Source: Bacteroidales bacterium UBA5515
GTDB lineage: Bacteria; Bacteroidota; Bacteroidia; Bacteroidales; P3
Assembly: GCA_002423895.1 (NCBI GenBank)
Contig: DIOL01000021.1
Coordinates: forward strand, 1 to 36,858
Length of the DNA stretch: 36,858 bases
Direction of reading: 5' to 3'
The notes under the pieces were generated by a model, which saw only the letters and a list, made by a program, of their open reading frames with translations, was not told where the DNA came from and did not search any database. The position numbers and the translations under genes were made by a program. Shown piece by piece: positions 1 through 8,278 of the stretch (position 1 is the first letter of the stretch; each line of letters begins with the position of its first letter).

Positions 1-2
1 AA

Positions 3-443
3 CTTTTTTCAGGACAAGTCAGAGTTTCTTCTGATTTTGTAGAAATAGAAGTTTTCCCGAGAGCAACATCAAATTATACTTTTTCTGATGGGTTGGGATA
101 TCCTATTTCAAAGGTATATTTTTATGATGAAGATAATCTTAAAATAAATAATAAGAGAGAAGAGGATATTAGACCAATAACTTATGCTTATTTAAAGGTG
201 TTTCTCCCAAAAACAAGTGATCAAGGTTGGCATTTTGGATACTATGGTAATAGTTATCAAACACCAAGCTATGCAACTAAGATAATTTCAAAAGATACTA
301 CATCCAATGATGTCTTAAACTCTTTCTTGTTTAAAGTTCCTGCTATTAATGGTTCAATTAAAATTGGTAATAGTGGACAATTAATACCTTTTACAATTGA
401 ACACCCAAGAGATACAGCAACTCTTAATGTAGATATGGAATAA
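3..443 (+). CDS. C-terminal part of an unrecognised protein (5' end outside window)
   Basis: The reading frame is open from the first complete codon of the window (position 3) to the TAA at 441-443, so this is the 3' end of a longer gene rather than a small gene starting at the TTG at 93. The visible 146 residues are rich in Tyr, Ser and Thr and beta-strand-like, with no Cys cluster, no membrane segment and no T9SS sorting tail. I recognise no family. It lies only 6 bp upstream of the first of two secreted leucine-rich-repeat proteins, so it may belong to the same transcript and may also be a cell-surface protein, but that is inference from position only. Confidence 0.6.
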   Translation, partial: LFSGQVRVSSDFVEIEVFPRATSNYTFSDGLGYPISKVYFYDEDNLKINNKREEDIRPITYAYLKVFLPKTSDQGWHFGYYGNSYQTPSYATKIISKDTTSNDVLNSFLFKVPAINGSIKIGNSGQLIPFTIEHPRDTATLNVDME

Positions 444-449
444 TAAGAA

Positions 450-1562
450 ATGAAATTTATGAAAAGAACAATTATTAAAATAACAATACTTATTATATTC
501 AGTTGCTTTGCTTCCATTAATTCGTATTCTCAAGTAAATATGAATAGGTTTATTGAGATTAGATGTGATAAATGGGCTGCATTCACTGTTAATCTTGCAG
601 CTGACTCATCAAATACAAAGTTAATATTTAAGAATGGGGATTTTAAAAAACCTATGACAGTACAGAGAGCATTAGGTTATTCTCCATCTTATACATCAGT
701 TGCTTTAGATACAATTTTAAGAATATATGGTGATGTTACGCAAATAGAATTTAGAGGAGATGATAATAAGCATTATAGATTTAATACAGATAGCAACACA
801 TATTTAACTCAAATGTGGTTACAAATCTTAAACCTTAAAAATATTGATTTGCAGAATTTGCAGAATTTAGAATATCTGCAAATATATGCTTGTATGCTTG
901 ATAGTATTGATGTAAGTAATTTGACGAATTTAGTATATCTTGATGTTTCAATAAATGAAAACTTAAAAAGACTTGATTTAAGAGGATTAACAAAACTACG
1001 TTCATTATTCCTCTTTAGCACAGGAGTATCAGAACTTAGAATAGAAGGATTAAACAATATAAATACGATATATTGTTATGATGCAAAACTTTCAAGTATG
1101 GGTTATGATTCTCTTTTTTGTGCATTGCCGGTGTGTTCAGGTGATGAATATGGAAGTATTGTTGTAATATTTGATGCAACCCATTCAGATTACCAAAGAT
1201 TTATGGCTTCAAATTCACAAAATGCAATATCAAAGAATTGGATTATTGAAAATAGATCTTTTAATATGCTTCCTCCAAGCAATGGAACATTTGATTGCAG
1301 TTCAATAGGGATAGATGATGTTCAATTAGATTTTGTTGAGGCAAAGGTTTATCCTAATCCAGCAATTGATTATTTAAGTATTGAAACAAAAGAAGTAGTT
1401 CAAAGACTTGAAGTTTATGATGCTTTAGGAAGGAAAGCAATGTATAGAACTCCTAATCAAAATAATTTCTCCCTTGATATTTCCAATCTTGAAAAAGGAA
1501 TTTACATCCTCAAACTCCAAACCAAAGAAGGAATAGGAAGCTATAAGATAGTGAAGAATTAA
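450..1562 (+). CDS. Secreted leucine-rich-repeat protein with T9SS type A sorting domain (copy 1)
   Basis: A 370-residue exported protein. Residues about 1-28 form a signal peptide (basic start, hydrophobic stretch, cleavage near SYSQ). Residues about 125-220 hold degenerate leucine-rich repeats of about 21-23 residues, seen as LxxLxxLDLxx-type strings such as LVYLDVS and LKRLDLRGL. The last ~75 residues are a T9SS type A sorting domain: YPNP motif, the DALGR turn, a GIYILKL strand and a KIVKN end. This family is exported across the outer membrane and usually anchored on the surface. ATG 459 is an alternative start and matches the start of the paralogue at 1606. It ends 43 bp before that paralogue; the two form a tandem duplication. 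Ligand or function is unknown; surface binding is the usual inference for such LRR proteins. Confidence 0.85.
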   Translation: MKFMKRTIIKITILIIFSCFASINSYSQVNMNRFIEIRCDKWAAFTVNLAADSSNTKLIFKNGDFKKPMTVQRALGYSPSYTSVALDTILRIYGDVTQIEFRGDDNKHYRFNTDSNTYLTQMWLQILNLKNIDLQNLQNLEYLQIYACMLDSIDVSNLTNLVYLDVSINENLKRLDLRGLTKLRSLFLFSTGVSELRIEGLNNINTIYCYDAKLSSMGYDSLFCALPVCSGDEYGSIVVIFDATHSDYQRFMASNSQNAISKNWIIENRSFNMLPPSNGTFDCSSIGIDDVQLDFVEAKVYPNPAIDYLSIETKEVVQRLEVYDALGRKAMYRTPNQNNFSLDISNLEKGIYILKLQTKEGIGSYKIVKN

Positions 1563-1605
1563 ACTAAAGAAATTTGTCTATAAAGCTTGTTATCTATTAG
1601 ATTTT

Positions 1606-2724
1606 ATGAAAAGAACAATTATTAAAAGAACAATTATTAAAAGAACAATACTTATTATATTTGGTTGCTTTGTTTCCATTAACTCGTATTCTCAAGTAAA
1701 TATGAATAAATTTATTGAGATTAGATGTGATAAATATGCTGAATTCTCTGTTAATCTTGCAGCTGACTCAACAAATACTAAGGTAATATTTCAGAATGGT
1801 TATTTTAATAAACCTATGACAGTACAGACGGCATTAGGTTATTCTCCATCTTATACTTCGGTTGCTTTAGATACAGTTTTAAGAATATATGGCGATGTTA
1901 CACAAATAGAATTTAGAGGAAGAGAATATTATTCTTATAGGATTAATACAGATAGCAATACATATTTAACTCAAATGTGGTTAAAACTCTTAAACCTTAA
2001 AAATATTAATTTACAGAACTTACAAAATTTAAAATTTCTGCAATTAGATTATTGTAAGCTTGATAGTATTGATGTAAGTAGTTTGAAGAATTTAGTATAT
2101 CTTGATGTTTCAACTAATGAAAACTTAAAAGAACTTGATTTAAGAGGATTAACAAAATTGGGAAATTTGTATTTTGAGAATTCTGGAGTATCAAAAGTTA
2201 GAATTGATGGTTTAAAAGAGTTAAGGGATATATATTGTTATGATACAAAACTTTCAAGTATGGGTTATGATTCTCTTTTTTGTGCATTGCCAGTGTGTTC
2301 AGGTGATGAATATGGAAGTATTGTTGTAATATTTGATGCAACCCATTCAGATTACCAAACCTATATGGCTTCAAATTCACAAAATGCAATATCAAAGAAT
2401 TGGATTATTGAAAATAGATCTTTTAATATGCTTCCTCCAAGCAATGGAACATTTGATTGCAGTACAATAGGAATAGAAGATATCGATGCTGATATTGTTG
2501 AGGCAAAGGTTTATCCTAATCCTGCAATTGATTATTTAAGTATTGAAACAAAAGAAGTAGTTCAAAGACTTGAAGTTTATGATGCTTTAGGAAGAAAAGC
2601 AATGTATAGAACTCCAAATCAAAATAATTTCTCTCTTGATATTTCCAATCTTGAAAAAGGAATATATATCTTAAAACTCCAAACCAAAGAAGGAATAGGA
2701 AGCTATAAGATAGTGAAAAATTAA
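1606..2724 (+). CDS. Secreted leucine-rich-repeat protein with T9SS type A sorting domain (copy 2)
   Basis: A 372-residue paralogue of the gene just upstream with the same order: signal peptide, N-terminal beta region, degenerate leucine-rich repeats (about 128-220), a conserved spacer with the SGDEYGS string, and the T9SS type A tail (YPNP, GIYILKL, KIVKN). By eye the last ~150 residues differ at about 9 positions from copy 1, whereas the ~100-residue LRR segment differs at about 29, so change is concentrated in the repeats. The N-terminus is longer than in copy 1 because a 15-bp unit is repeated, giving a RTIIK pentapeptide repeat before the hydrophobic core. Function unknown; likely a surface-exposed binding or adhesion protein (inference). 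Confidence 0.85.
   Translation: MKRTIIKRTIIKRTILIIFGCFVSINSYSQVNMNKFIEIRCDKYAEFSVNLAADSTNTKVIFQNGYFNKPMTVQTALGYSPSYTSVALDTVLRIYGDVTQIEFRGREYYSYRINTDSNTYLTQMWLKLLNLKNINLQNLQNLKFLQLDYCKLDSIDVSSLKNLVYLDVSTNENLKELDLRGLTKLGNLYFENSGVSKVRIDGLKELRDIYCYDTKLSSMGYDSLFCALPVCSGDEYGSIVVIFDATHSDYQTYMASNSQNAISKNWIIENRSFNMLPPSNGTFDCSTIGIEDIDADIVEAKVYPNPAIDYLSIETKEVVQRLEVYDALGRKAMYRTPNQNNFSLDISNLEKGIYILKLQTKEGIGSYKIVKN
1609..1650 (+). repeat. 15-bp tandem repeat inside the signal peptide
   Basis: The unit AAAAGAACAATTATT occurs at 1609-1623 and 1624-1638 and is followed by a 12-base partial copy at 1639-1650. It encodes repeated RTIIK in the positively charged n-region of the signal peptide. The paralogue at 459 has only one full unit followed by a diverged partial copy, so the repeat grew or shrank after the duplication. 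Because the unit is a multiple of three, length changes keep the frame. Confidence 0.85.
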
Positions 2725-2738
2725 ACTTTTGTTTTCTC

Positions 2739-2766
2739 TTTGTTTTCTAACTTATCATTATATTTG
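2739..2766 (+). promoter_or_regulatory. Bacteroidota-type promoter for the nucleoside phosphorylase
   Basis: TTTG at 2739-2742 and TATATTTG at 2759-2766 match the Bacteroidota -33 and -7 elements; the 16-nt gap is shorter than the usual 19-21, so the -33 assignment is weaker than the -7. The expected start of transcription is about 25 nt before the ATG at 2797. Confidence 0.55.
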
Positions 2767-2796
2767 CAGGTAGTTTAACTCTTAGAATATAATTTT

Positions 2797-3672
2797 ATGG
2801 AAAACAAATTGGCAGCTTCTGAATTGACATTGGCTAAGGACGGAAGTCTTTATCATATTCACTTGAAACCTCATCAACTTTATGATAATATTATTTTGGT
2901 TGGCGACCCTCAAAGGGTGGAAATGGTTTCAAATCATTTTGATTCAATAGATTTTAAAACCTCCAACAGAGAGATATTTGTATGTTCTGGAAAGTTTAAT
3001 GGAGTTGGTGTTACTGTCCTTTCCACTGGAATGGGAGTAGATAATATTGATATTGTTTTAACTGAATTGGATGCTTGTGCAAATATTAACTTGCAAACAA
3101 GGGAGTTTAATAATGAACAAAGGCAGTTAAATGTTGTTCGTTTGGGAACTTGTGGCTCTTTGCAGAAAGATGTTCCTTGTGGAGAATTTGTTGTTTCAAG
3201 ATATGTTGTTGGAATTGATGGAATAATGTATTTCTATAAAAATAAAGAAGGTGTTATTGATGAAAATCTAACTCAAAGTTTTATTTCTTTTATGAATTGG
3301 GATAACTCCTTACCTAAACCTTATGGAGTTGGATGTTCAGAAAAGCTTTTGGATAAACTTGCTTTTGATATGAAAAAAGGAATTACCATTACTTCTCCTG
3401 GCTTTTATGGCCCTCAGGGAAGACAAATACGTTTGCCACTTGCTTTCTCAGATATTAATGAAAAGCTTTCTGCTTTTTCCTTTAATGAATTTAAAGCTAC
3501 AAACTATGAAATGGAAACTTCAGCTCTTTATTGTTTAGGAAAGAATTTAGAACATAACTGCCTTACGGTTTGTTTGGTAATTGCAAATAGAATGGAAGGC
3601 AGATTTTTGGAGAGCTACCACAATGAAATGAATAATTTGATAAAATTAATCCTAAAAAGAATATGTAGTTAA
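2797..3672 (+). CDS. Nucleoside phosphorylase (uridine phosphorylase-like, PNP_UDP_1 family)
   Basis: A 291-residue cytoplasmic enzyme expected to split a nucleoside with phosphate into base and ribose-1-phosphate (pyrimidine salvage). Visible signatures: the phosphate-binding GDPQR near residues 36-40, RLGTCGS near 115-121 carrying the second phosphate-binding Arg, and the YEMET string near 238, the ribose-binding Glu-Met-Glu of the family. Length fits the family. The substrate cannot be read from sequence; uridine is the best guess from the GDPxR/YEMET combination, but other Bacteroidota homologues are simply called nucleoside phosphorylase. It has its own promoter-like element upstream and is 68 bp from the next gene, which also has its own -7-like box. 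Confidence 0.85.
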   Translation: MENKLAASELTLAKDGSLYHIHLKPHQLYDNIILVGDPQRVEMVSNHFDSIDFKTSNREIFVCSGKFNGVGVTVLSTGMGVDNIDIVLTELDACANINLQTREFNNEQRQLNVVRLGTCGSLQKDVPCGEFVVSRYVVGIDGIMYFYKNKEGVIDENLTQSFISFMNWDNSLPKPYGVGCSEKLLDKLAFDMKKGITITSPGFYGPQGRQIRLPLAFSDINEKLSAFSFNEFKATNYEMETSALYCLGKNLEHNCLTVCLVIANRMEGRFLESYHNEMNNLIKLILKRICS

Positions 3673-3684
3673 AAAAATATTAAT

Positions 3685-3692
3685 TATTTTTG
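3685..3692 (+). promoter_or_regulatory. Candidate -7 promoter element (TATTTTTG)
   Basis: TATTTTTG fits TAnnTTTG; no good TTTG is seen 19-21 nt upstream. It matters for start choice: transcription would begin near 3698, after the upstream TTG at 3690, which supports ATG 3741 as the true start of the oxidoreductase. Confidence 0.35.
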
Positions 3693-3740
3693 TGGACGCT
3701 TTTCATAAAGCACATTATAATTAACCTAAAATTTTTAACA

Positions 3741-6700
3741 ATGTTTAAAATTAACTCTCATCCTATCCTTGAGATTCCTCAGGATAATGTAACCTCATTT
3801 AAGTTTAATGGCATAGAAATAAAAGGACAAAAAGGTTTCACTATTGCTGCTGCCCTTCACCAAGCTGGATTTCCTGTCCACTCTCATTCAATAAATGACA
3901 GAAAACGTTCTTTGGAATGTGGAATTGGAAAATGTGGAGCTTGTGAAATGTTAGTTGATGGTTATGTAAAAAGAATTTGCATAACTAAAGTTGATAATGT
4001 GAAAGAAGTTAGTGAAATACCTCACGACTTCTTATCAGAAAAAACTTCTCCACCGCAAAAAGAAACCAAGATTTATAAAACTCAAGTATTAATTGTTGGA
4101 GCTGGTCCTGCTGGATTGGCTGTTAGAGAAGAACTGAATAAGTTTGGTGTTAAAAATATTGTTGTTGATGCTAATGATAAAATAGGAGGTCAATTCATTA
4201 TGCAAACTCACCAATTCTTTTTCTTTGAAAAGGAAAAGAAGTTTGGAGGAATGCGTGGTTTTGATATAGCAACAACATTAGCAGGAGAATCTAATGAAGG
4301 TATATTTCTTAACAGCTCTGTTTGGGATATATTAAAAGGTAATAGAGTTGGAATAAAGAATACTTTAAGTGGAGAAATATTTTATATTGATGCAGAGCAT
4401 TTGGTTGTAGCAACTGGTGCTGTCCCTTTTATGCCTGTATTTAAGAATGATGATCTTCCTGGAGTTTACACTGCTGCCGTTGTTCAAAAAATGATGAATG
4501 CAGAACTTACTCTTTTAGGAAAAAACATATTAACTGTTGGAGCTGGCAATATTGGATACTTAACTTCTTACCAAGCAATTCAAGCTGGAGCAAAGGTTGT
4601 TGCAATTTTGGAAGCTATGCCAAATGAAGGAGGTTTTCCTGTTCAGGCAAATAGGATAAGGCGTTTGGGAATTCCAATTTTTACTTCAACTATTCTTTTG
4701 GAAGCAATACCAAATGAAGATGGTTCAGGAATTAAAGGAGCTGTTATTGCAGACTGTAAAAACTTTGAACCAATTCCTGGCACAGAAAGAATAATAGAAG
4801 GGATTGATGTAATAAATGTTTGTACTGGTTTAATTCCCGACAATCAACTTTTAACTAAAGGTAATATTCTATTTGGTAAGAATTGTCATGGAGTTGGAGA
4901 TTCAGTTAGAATTGGAGAAGGAACATCTGCTGTACTTAGAGGAAAACAATGTGCTTATGAAATAGCTCAAATGCTTAACGTAAGATATAATTATGATGAT
5001 TATTTAAGCATAAGTAAAAGCTATATTGAATCTCAACAACACCCTATTAGAATATTAGAAAAACCATATTCTCCTAATCAAGAAAGAATGGATAAGCGTA
5101 GCTTTGTACGATTGGAATGTTTATATGGTTTTGCTTGTAATCCTTGTCAGTTTGCTTGTAAATACGGAGCAATAAATAAAAGCTCAACATCTGTTGTTCC
5201 TGAAATAGATTATAATAAATGTATAGGTTGCATGGAATGCGTAAATCAATGTCCAGGCCTTGCAATATTTGGATATAACACAAAGAAAAAACAAGTTTAT
5301 CTTCCATTTGAATATGAAGTAGAAGAAGGTATTGATGTTTTCTTGGTTGATAATAATGGAAAGAAGATAGCAGAAGGAAAAATTGAAAAGATAAAGAAAA
5401 ACGAAAACAAAACTTCAGTTGCAAGAATTAATGTAAATGATATTGAAGAAAAAGACTTATTAAATATCAAAGGCTTTATTGTTCCTGACAAATTCCCAGA
5501 ACAATTAGAGTTTTCTTCTTTAAAAGACATAGATGAAAAGACTTTTGTTTGCCATTGTGAAGATGTATCAATTGAAAGATTATTGGAACAAATTGGAGAC
5601 AGGAAGATAATATCTGTTGATGAATTAAAGCATACCACAAGAATGGGAATGGGAGATTGTAGAGGTAAACGTTGTATTCCAAGAGCAAAACAAGTTCTTC
5701 GTTCTTATGGAATAGAAGTTACTGATGATGCAACTCCAAGAGCTCCTCTTTCAAATCAATTATCACTTGGAGAATTAAGAAACAATGAAAAGAAAGATAT
5801 ATTTATTGCATACAACACAAAGAAAGTTGAAGTAAAGAGTTTAATTGCAGGAGGAGGTATTGCAGGAAGTTCATTATTTAGATATATGTCTGAAGCTGGT
5901 TTAGAGCCAATACTTATTAACTACGACAGAGGAGCTTCATGGAGAAATATTGCAGGAGGAAGACCTGCCTTTTCAAATCCAGAACTTGCCGATATAGCAA
6001 AGCATAACCATGAATTATTTATTGAGCTTAATAAGAAATCAAATATTGACTACTATCCAACAAGATATGTAAACCTTGCTCATGATGAACAATCTTATAA
6101 AGGACTTGAAGCAGCAATGAAATGGTCAGATGCTTATATGGTTTCTCCAAAAGACTTCCAAAAAGAAATATCACCTTATTTCAATAAAGATAATAAAGAC
6201 TATATAGCAGCTCAAATAACAAATCAATGCTGGCAAGCTACTCCTGGAAAAACAATTGACTTATTAAGATTAATTGGAAAAGAAAACAAAGGTCAAGTAA
6301 TTGAAGGAGCAAAACTAATAGAACTAACAAAAGAAGGTAAGAAATTCCATGCCCTTGTTAAAAGAGGAAATGAGTACACAGAATATATAACAGATATATT
6401 TGTTAATGCCTTAGGTTATGGAGCAGAAAAGTTTGCAAAACAAATTGGAATAGAAACAGGTCTTTATCCAGTAAAACATCAAGCATTTATAACAAAACGC
6501 TTGCCAATGTTAGGAAAAGAAGGCAATATATTAGATATGGTTATTGACCGTCGTCAATATAAAGGTTTCTCTTCAATCTATGGACAACAGCTACATGAAA
6601 CAGGACAAATTATAGGTTGTGCTTCCCCAATGTTTGACTCTCAAGAAGCATCACAAGAACTAAAGGTAACATCTTTGGAATTCTTAGAAATAGCATCTGA

Positions 6701-6953
6701 AATATTTTCAAACTGGATACCAGAGTTAAAGAACGTAAGTTTCCAAGCCATTTGGTCAGGCTACTACACCGAACCACGTTACATAATAGATCCCGAATTA
6801 GGATTATTTGTAGGAATGCGAGGTCATGGCTTTATGCTTTGCCAGTACATAGCAAAACTATATGTTGATAAACTCTTAGGAAAAGAAACCCCAACCTATT
6901 TCGACAAACTAAAACTAAAAGGCGAAGGAATAGCAGAAACCGCACTTAAATAA
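3741..6953 (+). CDS. Large multi-domain FAD/iron-sulfur oxidoreductase (HcnA/HcnB-like fused to a DAO-type dehydrogenase)
   Basis: A 1070-residue soluble protein that joins what are usually separate subunits of amine/amino-acid dehydrogenases. In order: a plant-type [2Fe-2S] domain with Cys60, 65, 68 and 80 (Cx4CxxCx11C); a pyridine-nucleotide-disulfide-oxidoreductase FAD/NAD domain with GAGPAG near 120 and a second dinucleotide fold GAGNIG near 262; two Cys-rich 4Fe-4S-like segments at about 460-475 and 493-505 (CxxCxxCxxxCP in the second); a BFD-type [2Fe-2S] domain with CHC near 603 and CRGKRC near 640; and a D-amino-acid-oxidase (DAO) fold with GGGIAG near 702 to the end. By family knowledge the DAO module oxidises an amino acid or N-substituted glycine (sarcosine, proline, hydroxyproline and similar), and electrons pass through the Fe-S centres. 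The exact substrate is unknown. ATG 3741 is chosen over TTG 3690 because the ferredoxin domain begins just after it and 3690 overlaps a promoter-like box. Confidence 0.8.
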   Translation: MFKINSHPILEIPQDNVTSFKFNGIEIKGQKGFTIAAALHQAGFPVHSHSINDRKRSLECGIGKCGACEMLVDGYVKRICITKVDNVKEVSEIPHDFLSEKTSPPQKETKIYKTQVLIVGAGPAGLAVREELNKFGVKNIVVDANDKIGGQFIMQTHQFFFFEKEKKFGGMRGFDIATTLAGESNEGIFLNSSVWDILKGNRVGIKNTLSGEIFYIDAEHLVVATGAVPFMPVFKNDDLPGVYTAAVVQKMMNAELTLLGKNILTVGAGNIGYLTSYQAIQAGAKVVAILEAMPNEGGFPVQANRIRRLGIPIFTSTILLEAIPNEDGSGIKGAVIADCKNFEPIPGTERIIEGIDVINVCTGLIPDNQLLTKGNILFGKNCHGVGDSVRIGEGTSAVLRGKQCAYEIAQMLNVRYNYDDYLSISKSYIESQQHPIRILEKPYSPNQERMDKRSFVRLECLYGFACNPCQFACKYGAINKSSTSVVPEIDYNKCIGCMECVNQCPGLAIFGYNTKKKQVYLPFEYEVEEGIDVFLVDNNGKKIAEGKIEKIKKNENKTSVARINVNDIEEKDLLNIKGFIVPDKFPEQLEFSSLKDIDEKTFVCHCEDVSIERLLEQIGDRKIISVDELKHTTRMGMGDCRGKRCIPRAKQVLRSYGIEVTDDATPRAPLSNQLSLGELRNNEKKDIFIAYNTKKVEVKSLIAGGGIAGSSLFRYMSEAGLEPILINYDRGASWRNIAGGRPAFSNPELADIAKHNHELFIELNKKSNIDYYPTRYVNLAHDEQSYKGLEAAMKWSDAYMVSPKDFQKEISPYFNKDNKDYIAAQITNQCWQATPGKTIDLLRLIGKENKGQVIEGAKLIELTKEGKKFHALVKRGNEYTEYITDIFVNALGYGAEKFAKQIGIETGLYPVKHQAFITKRLPMLGKEGNILDMVIDRRQYKGFSSIYGQQLHETGQIIGCASPMFDSQEASQELKVTSLEFLEIASEIFSNWIPELKNVSFQAIWSGYYTEPRYIIDPELGLFVGMRGHGFMLCQYIAKLYVDKLLGKETPTYFDKLKLKGEGIAETALK

Positions 6954-6959
6954 TATATG

Positions 6960-6985
6960 AGCCTGATGAAAGTCAGGCTTTTTTA
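6960..6985 (+). terminator. Rho-independent terminator
   Basis: AGCCTGA (6960-6966), a 6-nt loop, TCAGGCT (6973-6979), then a run of T. It sits 6 bp after the oxidoreductase stop and 10 bp from the convergent flavoprotein gene; the minus-strand side lacks a good T run, so it mainly serves the plus-strand gene. Confidence 0.85.
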
Positions 6986-6994
6986 TTTATATCT

Positions 6995-8278
6995 TTATCC
7001 TTGAGAATGTTTTTGTGCTGCAAGGTATCCTGTAGAGAATGCAATTTGAAGGTTATATCCTCCAGTGTCAGCATCAAGGTCTAATACTTCACCACAAAAG
7101 AATAAGCCATTAATAAGTTTTGATTCAAGTGTCTTTGGGTTTACTTCCTTTAGGCTAACTCCTCCTTTTGTAACAACAGCTCTTTGAAATCCCATACTGT
7201 CCACAATCTCAAAGCTAAGATTCTTTAATAGACTTAAGATTTCTTTTCTGTCTTCTTTATTTATTTGAGATGAAGGCTTAGAGAAATTAATTTTGGTTTT
7301 ATGCTTAATAAGATATATTAATTCTAAAGGGAGGAAGGCTCTAAGAGTGGATTCTATACTTTCTCTTCCTCTTTGATTAAGTTCTGATTGCAGTTTTGTA
7401 TCAAGAGTTTTTTGTTCTATTGCTGGCTTAAGGTCTAATTCTAAATAAAGTTTTTCTTTCCCCAAAAGTTGTGCAATTTGACGGCTAATGGTAAGAATAA
7501 TTGGTCCGTCGATATGGTCTTCCCTAAATATTATATCTCCAAACTCCTTTGCAATAATCTTTCCTTGACTATTCTTAACAACTGCTCCAACGTTTTTTGT
7601 TTCAAAGTTTATTAGTCTTGGATAAATAACATCAGCATTAAAGTGAAGAAGTCTAAGCCCAACTAATGAAGGGAAGGTATCTTCAATCTTATGCCCAACG
7701 CTTTGTGCAAGCTTTATTCCATCTCCATCGCTTCCAGTATTTGGATAACTTTGTCCACCTGAGGCAAGAATTACTTTTGAAGCATAGAAGTTTTTAGTTG
7801 AGGTTTTATTGATTGATGATTTATCGCCAAAGGGTTTAGTTTCAACTCCAATTACTTTGTTTTCCTTAACAATTAGATTGGTTACTCTTGTGTTTTTAAC
7901 AATTGTGCAATCGTTGTCTTCCAAAAACTTAATTAAAGATAAAAACACATCTTGAGCTTTGCCAGAAGCAGGGAAAACTCTGTTCCCTCTTTCAATAACA
8001 ACATCAAGTCCCAAGTCTTCTAAAAAACTCATTAGTTCGGTATTGAAGAATTTGGAAAAAGAAGGATAGAGAAAACGTGGTTCACTACCACAATGAGTTA
8101 AGAATTCTTTTAATGGGAGAGTGTTGGTTATATTGCATCTTCCTTTGCCTGTAATTCGGAGTTTCAAACCACATTGTGGCATCTTCTCCAAAAGCAAAAC
8201 CTTTTCATTATTCTTAATTGCAACAATTGCTGCAACTAATCCAGAGGCACCACCTCCAATTATTATTGTATCGTACAT
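6995..8278 (-). CDS. BaiN/HI0933-family NAD(P)/FAD-dependent flavoprotein
   Basis: A 427-residue protein with an N-terminal FAD-binding fold (GGGASG at residues 8-13, then Glu30 closing the second strand) and the family string CGLKLRITGKGRCNITN, which marks the HI0933/BaiN/YhiN group. The C-terminal GEVLDLDADTGGYN string contacts FAD and is also typical. Bacterial BaiN has been linked to reductive steps of bile acid 7-dehydroxylation, but most members are widely conserved with no settled role, so no substrate is assigned. The start ATG abuts the era stop codon with no gap, which indicates co-transcription in the order tig, era, this gene. Confidence 0.85.
   Translation of the reverse strand: MYDTIIIGGGASGLVAAIVAIKNNEKVLLLEKMPQCGLKLRITGKGRCNITNTLPLKEFLTHCGSEPRFLYPSFSKFFNTELMSFLEDLGLDVVIERGNRVFPASGKAQDVFLSLIKFLEDNDCTIVKNTRVTNLIVKENKVIGVETKPFGDKSSINKTSTKNFYASKVILASGGQSYPNTGSDGDGIKLAQSVGHKIEDTFPSLVGLRLLHFNADVIYPRLINFETKNVGAVVKNSQGKIIAKEFGDIIFREDHIDGPIILTISRQIAQLLGKEKLYLELDLKPAIEQKTLDTKLQSELNQRGRESIESTLRAFLPLELIYLIKHKTKINFSKPSSQINKEDRKEILSLLKNLSFEIVDSMGFQRAVVTKGGVSLKEVNPKTLESKLINGLFFCGEVLDLDADTGGYNLQIAFSTGYLAAQKHSQG

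Noticed and set aside
93..443. A complete small gene starting at TTG 93
   Set aside because: The frame is open back to position 3 with coding-like sequence, so it is the tail of a gene cut by the window edge.
3690..3740. TTG at 3690 as start of the large oxidoreductase, adding 17 residues
   Set aside because: The TTG overlaps a TAnnTTTG-like promoter box, and the ferredoxin domain starts naturally from ATG 3741.
5074..5688. Open frames on the minus strand within the oxidoreductase gene
   Set aside because: They are low-complexity mirror frames of an AT-rich gene with no recognisable product; the plus strand encodes clear Fe-S domains throughout.
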